DNA of 64,000 bases from Protostelium mycophagum (taxonomy: Eukaryota; Evosea; Variosea; Protosteliida; Protosteliaceae): positions 26,460-90,459 of the forward strand of contig MZNV01002721.1 in the NCBI GenBank assembly GCA_002081555.1, written 5' to 3'. The position numbers and the translations under genes are program-made. The notes under the pieces were generated by a model. That model saw only the letters and a list, made by a program, of their open reading frames with translations. It was not told the origin of the DNA and made no database searches. Below, in pieces: positions 47,899-64,000 of this stretch (positions are counted from its first letter, which is position 1; the number at the start of each line of letters is the position of its first letter).

Positions 47899-50030
47899 AT
47901 GAGTCGGTTTCTCCAATCCTTAGCCAGAACTGTGTCTGGAGCTATCCAGCCTGCCTCATCCGGAAAGGGTGTGTCACTGACGGATCTGGATTCCGAACCA
48001 ACATGGGGAGGAGAAGGCTCTTTAGACGACGAATCAGATTTTACGCCGCAAGGAGCACAGAGAAGGGTCATTATGAGGGCGAAGAGTGCCGCCTCTACGA
48101 AAGATTCGGTCATCATTGCGGACCAACCTCCACTTCCATATACCGTAGAACCACAACTGTAAGTATTTATTCTGTCGTTCTATAACTCTTTCGTCGCAGA
48201 ACTCACGTTACGGTTTCAGAAATCTGAAATTCAATACAGAAATGCACACATATGGACAACCGGAGACGATAATTCAGACGGTTCAGATGGAAGCGATACC
48301 GAACCACTTAGCGAAAATAGTTTTTTTAGAACACCATCTGATAGGACATCTTCTGGAAGTATGGACAGTTCAACCGCCGATGTGATCGATGATGCAAATT
48401 TATACGTGGCTAACTTTGGTACATTCGAGTTTTACCGAAATCGGTGAGACAAATCACATTTATCAGGACAGTCGAAAATGCCTGCCACTCTTCTTTATTG
48501 TTTTTGTAGTGATTTTGTTGCGGTTTGTCTCAAGCAAAGAAATAAATTCACAATAGATAGTGCTAACATAGAAACAGCTTTATCTCATCACAAAATATAT
48601 ATTTCAACTCATCATTAGAAACAATCGATTATTTTTTCATCATCGTTATGATCATTCCATTGTGTGTTCGTGTGTTTACATAAAGATATGGAATGGTTCC
48701 CCTTACAAACGATGTTTTTCTGAAAAACAAACAGATGGAGGGCGTTAGTCATCCAGTTCAATCTCTTAGCTGGTGAGATCACCATCGCACATCATGGAAC
48801 TCCCCTCTCTAAAATAATGTTTGAATCGCTTACTGGCGCCAAAGAAGAGGAAGGATACGCTCATATGTTCAAGTTAGAGGCCGGAAATAAGATGTATCTT
48901 CCCTCCATTTTCGAATTTCAAATTTCGAATTGACAATGGCAGTTACAAACTGAGGACGCAGACGGAAAGTGACAGGGACTTGATCATCAGCTTGTCCGCA
49001 AAAATCATAATGCGGACACAGTCAAAAGTTTTCACGGAAGATTCCAAAGAATTTGCCCAAGAATTATACAAGGTAAAAAATCTTGAAAAAATTATTTTTT
49101 GGTGAAGGTTCGCAGGAATTCCTCCAGACATCTGTGATTTTGAAGGGAAATGCGATGCACAAGCACTTGGTTCAGTGGGTCAACAGGGTGGTCGAAATTG
49201 TAAATTTTAAAGACGATTGTAAAGAGGCGAGGATATGCATGTACCGCGTGGGCGATTCTACAAGTCTGTGATTTTATTTTCAATTTTAATATTTTTTGTC
49301 TTTTCTGTTCAAATTTTGAAATTCTCATCATGAGATTGTTGGTTCAAAATGACATGATTGACATGTGTCATATCATGACATATGCTGACAGATGACAGGG
49401 ACACCACTAAAGACAATATCTATTTATTCATTAGACAGTTTGGCTCTCTCAGGAGAGATAGGTTTCAGAATTTACGCAAGCGGACGCAACGCTGATTTCA
49501 GGTTCTCGAGTAAGGTGTGTTGTAGATGGACGAAATATGATTGGAAAATTCATGACATTTTTGACAGTCTGAAAGAGACGAATGGTTCAACGCGACACAA
49601 ACTTGCCTTCTGACTTCGCGTCCAAATTTTGTCATTGGTTCGGTGAGTTTTCTTCGGGATTCTCGTTCTACAACACGTCAGAAACTGACTGGCGCAGCAC
49701 GTCGTTGATTTCAGCCTTTTGCACAGTATTTTGGAGCCAAAAGGTGATTTTCGAATTTCAAATATCGGGTTTTCCCGCTCAAACGTATAGAAGGATTGAG
49801 ATTCACGAATTTGAAATTTACACAACTTACAATTGTTGCAAAAACAGACCCTTGCTCACCGAACTTAAAGAAGGTAAAGTCCAATTTATCTTTGTCATTA
49901 TTAGCATCTGTATGACGATCATCATCCTGAAGAAGGATCATTCGATGATGTTGATGATGATCACAGTCGTGGGACAAGGTACGAAATCGACAACAGCAAG
50001 ACAACGGTTAACATTTTTCCTCCACTTTGA
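47899..50030 (+). CDS. Tandem PH-like domain protein
   Basis: The ATG at 47899 gives MSRFLQSLARTVSGAIQPAS and a Ser/Asp-rich region that continues, through an intron ending AATACAG, as TTGDDNSDGSDGSDTEPLSE. A first PH-like domain is suggested by LYVANFGTFEFYRNRWRAL, LLAGEITIAHHG, YAHMFKLEAGNKIYKLRTQT and ESDRDLIISLSAKI (48400-49030). A second is clearer (49120-49620): MHKHLVQWVNRVVEIV, ARICMYRVGD, PLKTISIYSLDSLAL, GFRIYASGRNADFRFSSK then SERDEWFNATQTCL, the C-terminal helix with the invariant Trp. The tail is acidic/His-rich (HLYDDHHPEEGSFDDVDDDH) and ends TTVNIFPPL. An intron of about 300 bases (48447-48732) is long for this locus. Phosphoinositide or membrane binding is inferred. The 3' end could differ if another splice is used near 49975. 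Confidence 0.6.
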
Positions 50031-50516
50031 AGCACAGAAGATCTGGTAGCCTCTTCCTCCATCGAAGAAATTGAGATAAAGATCATTTCGTCGCAACTTC
50101 ATTGTCAAAATGGCTGTACAGCTGTATAGTTATTTTCGTGTTTGATGGTTGTTCAGATCTCGCTATGATTGTAGTTGTTGCTGTTTTCCTGACCACCTCT
50201 AATCTCCAATTTATTACGTTTTTGCACGCATCAACTCACCAACGAAAAGAGTCTTCCTGGTCCTTAACATTCCTGTGCCCACCAGTCCGTATCTTCATCT
50301 ACAACGAATACCAATCAGAAAGGTTAGTCCAGTATTACACAGATAGATTCACCGGCCGAGAAAAGAGAAGCTAGGAGGCATGCCCGATTGAAGAAAAAAA
50401 TACGCAATACCGATAATGTTCTTGGCGGAGGAGATGTCTGCGGAGGCTACTCCAAATCCTGTCAAAGTCCGGTGTATTTGGGACTGTATCGCACAATCAG
50501 CAACACCACAACAGAA

Positions 50517-51041
50517 ATGACGAAGAGCAAGACACAAGCACAGAAGAACCAAGAGCGACAGGAAAGAAGGGATGAAGAGGCCAAAATCAAAGAGATGGAA
50601 AAAGTAGCTCGAGATGCTGCCATTAGAAAAGCTCTCCAAGATACCAATTTTCGTCCTCCTCAATCTCGCAGCGAGAGGCGACAAGAGAAAAGAGCGGTGA
50701 AGGCAGAAGCAAAACAGAACGTCAAGGACCTGTCAGCTGATCGACCCACATATGGGATGAAAGTGAAGAGAGAGCAACAAGGCGATGACGTGGACGATTC
50801 AGATGATGAGATAAATGAGTCAAATTGTAATGGAGCAGTGGCGTGGGTCGCGGAGAACATCACAGACATGATGAGATCCAAAGAACATGCCAAGCACGAA
50901 AGGTTGACCAGAGAAGCAAGAGAAAAGAGGGATGAAGAGGATAGACAGAGGGAAGTGACCAAGATGAAGAGGATCAGCAGACATGACAAAGCCAATGTAG
51001 AGGGGAAAGCAAAAACGGGAGAGCTAATCAATAAATACTGA
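50517..51041 (+). CDS. Highly charged coiled-coil protein, about 174 aa
   Basis: A frame open through 51041 encodes a Lys/Arg/Glu-rich helical protein: KTQAQKNQERQERRDEEAKI, RSERRQEKRAVKAEAKQNVK, an acidic patch DDVDDSDDEINES, and KHERLTREAREKRDEEDRQR. It ends GKAKTGELINKY with AATAAA (51030-51035) four bases before the TGA. I use the ATG at 50517. The same frame is open upstream to about 50345, and an upstream frame with a hydrophobic stretch (MIVVVAVFLTTSNL, 50165-50205) could be an earlier exon, so the true N terminus may be longer and membrane-linked. No family recognised. Confidence 0.55.
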   Translation: MTKSKTQAQKNQERQERRDEEAKIKEMEKVARDAAIRKALQDTNFRPPQSRSERRQEKRAVKAEAKQNVKDLSADRPTYGMKVKREQQGDDVDDSDDEINESNCNGAVAWVAENITDMMRSKEHAKHERLTREAREKRDEEDRQREVTKMKRISRHDKANVEGKAKTGELINKY

Positions 51042-51724
51042 ATGTCATCTTGGTGATAATTGGTCCTGAAACTGCTTTTGCTAGAGGTTTTATGGAAATC
51101 TACAACGAGCCATATTTTCTTTTCAATCTCTACAGATACAGACGCTACTCCATCTCTTAAGTGAGCAGAGATGAACAGCAGTCACCAACGACTTCGCAAC
51201 AGTCTATTACCATGAACCATTGTGCTGAGATCAATTCAATTCATCAGTGTTCACCAACAATCAGCTAACGCACTGATGATTGTCCAACAAACTTGTACTC
51301 TGAGCGTCCATGATTGATATAGGGAGTTACATGAGTGTACTCGAGCAAGTTACACCCCATCAGTGTATGCTCATGATGGATCAATATATTTTAACAATGA
51401 TTTCAAAAAATGAGAACGTTATGGCCTCAAAATAAATTTTAATTGGTCACCAATGTCGACAGTGCTATTTTCTGAGGCCGGGTATTTAATAATGACAAGG
51501 AAAGTTTTGTTTGGCAGGGTTCGTGTCGGTTCCCTCAGTCAAATTTTTTTCGTGTCATTTTTCAGGCAATAATTTTGATTATTTCTGTCACGGGCGGCAG
51601 CCGATTTCCTGACAACACAACAAACTCCACGAAAAAGGGATTTTCAGAGTATCACTCAGTCCAACCGACTGATTTTACGCTGTTGGTGAACACAATATTC
51701 TTCGGGCTCGCATCACAAGACACC
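51042..51724. other. Intergenic region with a 9-bp inverted repeat
   Basis: About 680 bases without a supported gene. At 51241-51249 and 51271-51279 the arms TCATCAGTG and CACTGATGA are perfect inverted copies separated by 21 bases. The downstream part should contain the promoter of the small secreted protein gene. Confidence 0.5.
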
Positions 51725-52052
51725 ATGAACACCCGCATCATTCTCTTCGCTGTACTCCTTGCCATCCTCTTTAACGTCTGTACTGCTTCTGCACCAACAT
51801 CCTACTACAAGGTGAAATGCCAAGTGAAGAGTGGAGGTGAGACTACTCGTTATATTCTTATTCATCTGCTGATGACACATCCAAGGTCTGTGCACAATGC
51901 ACTGTAGATTTAGATACACCATGACCACCATCAACACCACCTCTCCCCACGTCACATGGAAATCCATCAACGAACAAACCACTGCTTGCTATGCTGAGGC
52001 TGCTCCCCTCAATGAGGAGTACGAGTGCAAGGGAGTTTGCCACAGAAGATAA
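51725..52052 (+). CDS. Small secreted cysteine-containing protein
   Basis: The ATG at 51725 opens a clear signal peptide (MNTRIILFAVLLAILFNVCT) followed by SYYKVKCQVKSGG. A GTGAG donor is at about 51839. A second exon reads MTTINTTSPHVTWKSINEQT, then CYAEAAPLNEEYECKGVCHRR and TAA at 52050-52052. The phases of the visible donor and the TGTAG acceptor do not match, so a different junction or a tiny exon must be involved. Short length, secretion signal and four cysteines in the mature part suggest an extracellular effector or structural peptide. No family recognised. AATAAA occurs ten bases after the stop. Confidence 0.6.
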
Positions 52053-52284
52053 AACAATCAATAAAAGTTTAAAGGCCAGTCCTGTACTTTCATCAAACGA
52101 GTGATGCCCGAAAGAGGTATAACAGATTGGATCCTTTGCCATGTTTGTCTGGTGTGGTGAACTACAACTGGTAACTATTGAAAATTCAGAGGACAATTTT
52201 CGGAAAAAGTTGCAACAAGGTCACGGATCACCGTTTGGCATTAAATCACATTTCCTAGGCACACGACCACGAAAGGGACTCATC

Positions 52285-60520
<8,236 letters not shown>

Positions 60521-60970
60521 TACAACCGAGTGTATCAACGTTTTATTTGTGTTTTTGGCGAGTGTAGAACGTCGGGGAACCCTCACTTAAATTTCGGGCG
60601 TTATTGCCGAAGAGTGACAAGCGATACGCCCTCAAATGTTTGATCCGGATAGAAAAGTTCACCTTTTGATCGTGAAACACACTCCCAAGTGCTTCTTCCC
60701 GCCTCTTAACTGTCCGGAAGTTAATATCTCCGACGAGAAAAGGAGCGTCTTTTGCTGTAGGATGTTTCAACTATCGTGTAGTACGTTCGTTCCTTTTTGG
60801 AGGTTCTCTTTGTTTTTTCTGAGAGGAAGAGGTAGGCGGAGGAGTAAGCCAACCAGACAATATCAATTTGGATCTTGATAGAACGGAGTTTCGTTTTGAT
60901 TGTGGCGTGACCTCAGCCAGTGTCAGTCAAAAAGTGGGACGCACTCAATCAGTCATCATCGACTACCATC
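60521..60970. other. Intergenic, PRP8 to bHLH gene
   Basis: About 450 bases. Frames on both strands around 60540-60880 have no recognisable product, although one contains a basic run (RGRGRRRSKPTR). It should carry the PRP8 3' end and the bHLH promoter. Confidence 0.4.
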
Positions 60971-61718
60971 ATGAGTAACGCTGCTTCAATAGGTCAAAAG
61001 CGATACAATAAGGAAGATTCAGAGGAGGAGAGGTGTTCACCGTGGGATTCAGCATCAGACGGAAATAAGAGGCAGAGAATGCAGCGGGAAGGACCTGCAG
61101 AGGAGAAAGGAAGAAAGAAGATCAACAGCCAGATCGGCGAGTTGAAAAAGATTGTGAGTGATGTTTGAGATGACAGGGTCATTTACTGATCACGATGGTA
61201 GCTCCCAGAGTGTAAATATGTCAACACAACCAAAGCTTCCATCCTTGAGTGTGCTGCTGCCACACTTCGACGACTTCGAACTGCCTCAGAAGAGATAGAA
61301 GCAGCAAATATGGACCTCGCCCACAAGAATAAACAGCTGAGAGAACTCCTCAATAACTCTAAGATGAGGGCCTTCAATTCTCCATACATGGCCAGATCAC
61401 AACAGATCATAACGACGACAACTTCATGGCGATCATACCAGCAGAACTTCGAGTTTTTGGACATGAAAGACCCACCAGAATACACCCTTAAGACCCAATC
61501 ATTCAGCACGCCACCAAACGACACGGCACAACTCACAATGCCCCCCGATGTACCATGGAATCAAAGGCAGATGATAGAGAGGATCGATCAAGGCCAAGTT
61601 TATTTTCCAACGCAAGATCAACAATTATTTTTCCAAGACCTCAGGCCTCCATTCAATGATTCACGGTATAATACGGTAAGACTATGCACTTGTACATGTT
61701 CTTAATGTCGTCCAGTGA
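60971..61718 (+). CDS. Basic helix-loop-helix protein
   Basis: The ATG at 60971 gives MSNAASIGQKRYNKEDSEEE. The bHLH domain spans an intron (about 61155-61199): basic region and helix 1 KGRKKINSQIGELKKI, loop LPECKYVNTTK, helix 2 ASILECAAATLRRLRTASEE, followed by a leucine-spaced helix (AHKNKQLRELLNNSK) that could act as a zipper. The basic region lacks the usual His-Glu-Arg triplet at its core (REGPAEEKGRK), so E-box binding may be weak or altered. The tail is Gln/Pro-rich (DQGQVYFPTQDQQLFFQ) and ends after SRYNT at a TGA directly beyond a short terminal intron; without that splice the frame stops at 61705. It converges with the homeodomain gene 222 bases away. Confidence 0.75.
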
Positions 61719-61940
61719 TTCAAAGCATGAACACAGAACACCTCCCTTCTAACTTATTTGGCTTTTATAGCGACATCGTCTCTTCATTTCAGAGAATCAC
61801 AGTCGTAATATGCGAAGAAGGTGTTTGCAAATCATCGGGAAAATCTGCCTCCACAGCAGGAAACCTCAAATTTTTGTGTCTTGAGCACCCATCACCAAAA
61901 ATAAAGAGTCTGTTGGTCCATCTGTATTTACATCTTCTCA

Positions 61941-63492
61941 TCAAGGACACTTCAAATATTCCCCGATCTGTATGGACCAAGCTGCCTGATCTGATGACTT
62001 TGCCCTCCCTTCCTTTGCTGTCCTCCTCTGTGGGCGAGAAACCGGCCTTTTGGGGTTCTCATCAATTCTCGTTTTTGCTTTTGTGGGCTTCTACAACGCG
62101 TCAGAGCCTGGTGTTTTAAAAGCTTCGATAGCACAGATGACTACGGCCTGAGGAGACTTGAAAATACCACCTGTTGTGGTTCATCTGACAATTCATCATC
62201 ATCCCCCTCGCTCAGCGACGTTCCCCCCTCCTCTACCTCCTCCGCGACGTGGCCCCTCTTTTGGTTCGGTTTTCCCACAAGTGATTTGTTTCTCGACCAC
62301 CAATCAGTGATCTGTCTCTTCTTAAAGTTTGTCAACTTCATCAACTTTTCAATCTTCTGTTCGTCCAGTTCTCTACTCTTTTCAAGACTTTGCTTCAGAA
62401 TCTTCACTCCTTTAGAGTCCAGCCTTTGTCGTGCGAATGGACCTGGCTCTTCATCAGATCTCGATGAGAGGATGGCACTCACTCCGCCTTTTGTTGGTCT
62501 CCGCTTTAGCTGGAGTCTCTGGGGATTGTTCTTCGATGGCGATTTCTTCATTTTTTAGTTCTGAGACTTCTGATGTATCTTCTTCGTCTACAACCTGCCG
62601 AAATAAATACTGAAATGAGGAAATAGATTACCTTTGTGCTGTCATCTTGTGTGTGGACTTCTTCAGTTGTTATTTTCTGTTGGGATTTGTCTTCAAAAGT
62701 TGTACCAGAGATGAGAATGAGGTGGTCTGCCACATCATCTACAACTTCCTCCAGCATTTGCATGATGAGCCTGCCAGAATAATCCTTCTTCTTATCTACC
62801 CTCTCGTATAAAGTAGAATATATTGATTTGACCATCTAAAACAATAAAAGTTAGAAGTCGAAATTAATGCAGATCAGAACGTTCCAATGATGCACTTTGA
62901 AGAATCACACCTTGATTACGTCTTGTTTTTGAAACTTCTCTTCTGGCTCATGAGGCGGCGTCGAAGGCCGACTCTTTATAAAATCTTCTGCTGGAGGTGG
63001 AGGCTGCACTTTCCGAGGAGTTACCGAGGCACCTAATCAAAGTCAGAATCATCCGTTCAAAAATGAAGATGATCAATCTCACTCTTCAACAATACCCTCT
63101 GTGTTCTTTCCAAAGCAGGTGCTTCTGCAGCACTAGGAACTTTTCCCTGAAGAGATGAGCTATTTTAAATGATGTCAATCTTCACTTTTTTTGGAACAAG
63201 TCTATCCTCTGAAAACTTAGTTGAATCATTCTTCTTCGTTTTTTCTGTGTCTGTTCCATTCTTCTTCGAGTTAACCTCTATAAACTTGCATATCCGGAAT
63301 GGTATGATGGTTTACCTTGTTTTTCGTTACTCGAGTGCTCTCAGTCTTCTGTAGCTTCATGGAATCATGCGCATCTAAAAAAGCCTTCCTCTTATACCTC
63401 GCTAAGCCTAAAATGACGGTTAAATTGATGATATCTCATCCCAAATTACCGTTGAGATCGCCATCATAGTGGAACTCTTGATCAGAATCCAT
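61941..63492 (-). CDS. Homeodomain-like protein
   Basis: The ATG at 63492 gives MDSDQEFHYDGDLN. Following exons are Lys/Ser/Thr-rich (LARYKRKAFLDAHDSMKLQK), then PSTPPHEPEEKFQKQDVIK and a helical exon (SIYSTLYERVDKKKDYSGRL, DVADHLILISG). A 40-base intron (GTGAGT ... CTGATGAAGAGCCAG) brings in the homeodomain at about 62460-62270: PFARQRLDSKGVKILKQSLE, DEQKIEKLMKLTNFKKRQ, ITDWWSRNKS. Trp48 is present; positions 50-52 read Ser-Arg-Asn, so the usual Asn51 is shifted or lost. The last exon is entered through CTGACGCGTTGTAG (62092-62105, opposite strand) and gives a basic tail (KPTKAKTRIDENPKRPVSRP) ending IGEYLKCP at the TGA 61941-61943. Nuclear DNA binding is inferred. Confidence 0.75.
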
Positions 63493-63804
63493 TGTGTCAA
63501 CCAAAGAACACTTGTTCTTAAGTGTTAGCAGGATTTTCTTTGGTGACTCTTCTTCGCTGCTGGAATCCGAACTCGCCCGGAAAACTGTTGAAACGACAGA
63601 AAAATACCAAAAATCCTCGAAATATATAAATATATTCTACAATTACCACCTTAATGTTTATTTTGCGACCACACGCGCGTTCATCACGCCTTCAGTTGCC
63701 ACACTGGGCTCCCATCCCAGCCCGAATTTTTGCTTGGTTTTTGTCGAATTTTCTGCCAATTTTCCAAACGCACAAATCAATTCAAGTACAACAACACTTC
63801 TATA
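63493..63804. other. Spacer between homeodomain gene and transposase fragment
   Basis: About 310 bases containing the promoter side of the homeodomain gene and the flank of the transposon. I could not recognise a terminal inverted repeat, which may lie nearer the transposase end or outside the window. Confidence 0.35.
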
Positions 63805-64000
63805 TCAATATTTATTGAAAATGTTGCAGTGGTCGTACATTGCGTAGTTATGCTGCACGTCAATTGAAGCGGCTTCATTTATAAGATCTACGTCTTCAAG
63901 TAAACAACTCCCGAAGGCACGAAGTCGATTTTTAATGCGGCTGATGACAAGCTTGACGGGATTAAGCTCAGGGCTAAAAGTTGGCAGAAGATAAATGTGA
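63805..64000 (-). mobile_element. Tc1/mariner-type (DDE) transposase, C-terminal part, cut by the window edge
   Basis: On the minus strand the frame from the right edge reads HIYLLPTFSPELNPVKLVIS then RIKNRLRAFGS and LLEDVDLINEAASIDVQHNY, ending at TGA 63805-63807 with AATAAA three bases upstream. LLPxxSPELNPxE is the signature around the third acidic catalytic residue of Tc1/mariner-family DDE transposases (DDE_3). Here the position of that Glu is Lys (NPVK), which would abolish strand transfer if the alignment is right. The rest of the element lies outside the window. The transposase assignment is good; whether the copy is active cannot be judged from this part. Confidence 0.8.

Noticed and set aside
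61715-62119. Plus-strand open frame of 134 codons after the bHLH gene
   Set aside because: The opposite strand carries the last exon of the homeodomain gene, entered through a CTGACGCGTTGTAG acceptor in the right phase.

Overview
This is eukaryotic nuclear DNA from a compact, intron-rich protist genome. Almost every gene is cut by short introns (many about 40-80 bases) with GTAAG/GTGAG/GTATG donors and AG acceptors, and genes lie a few tens to a few hundred bases apart on both strands. Receptor tyrosine-kinase-like proteins, chlamydial-type PMP repeats, divergent homeodomains, a NO VEIN-like protein and GH55 occurring together point to an amoebozoan. A protosteloid/variosean amoeba such as Planoprotostelium is my guess, not something the sequence proves.

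Layout. 0.1-6 kb (minus): a small ankyrin-repeat protein and a large membrane receptor (beta-rich ectodomain, LRRs, GPS/GAIN site, one TM helix, degenerate kinase). 6.2-15.7 kb (minus): a very large NO VEIN/sacsin-like protein with GHKL ATPase, DUF3883 and an added C-terminal cold-shock domain. 16.4-18.9 kb (minus): a seven-blade WD40 protein. 19.0-22.1 kb (minus): a secreted GH55-type beta-1,3-glucanase. 22.8-31.1 kb (plus): a receptor tyrosine-type kinase with PMP/beta-helix repeats and an intact catalytic core. 31.1-35.8 kb (minus): a two-homeodomain protein and an E2-like protein with an RGG tail. 36.2-36.8 kb: a diverged tandem duplication. 36.8-43.2 kb: a coiled-coil protein, a mitochondrial aldo/keto-reductase-like protein, a ricin-type lectin plus PI-PLC protein, and a TALE-like homeodomain protein. 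43.3-47.8 kb (minus): an alpha/beta hydrolase and formate-tetrahydrofolate ligase. 47.9-52.1 kb (plus): a PH-domain protein, a charged coiled-coil protein and a small secreted protein. 52.3-60.5 kb (plus): the spliceosome core protein PRP8. 61-63.5 kb: a bHLH protein and another homeodomain protein, convergent. The right edge cuts a Tc1/mariner-type transposase.

The genes do not form one pathway. The main theme is cell-surface sensing (two receptor kinases, one live and one apparently dead) together with transcription factors (four homeodomain-like segments and a bHLH). At the sequence level three things stand out: a 3' splice site in which the branch-point-like motif nearly touches the AG, often ending CGTTGTAG; AATAAA hexamers overlapping or touching stop codons in about half of the genes; and a strong excess of two palindromic octamers, TGACGTCA and TCACGTGA.

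Exon joins were worked out by eye. Gene ends are more reliable than internal structure, and starts are marked where doubtful.
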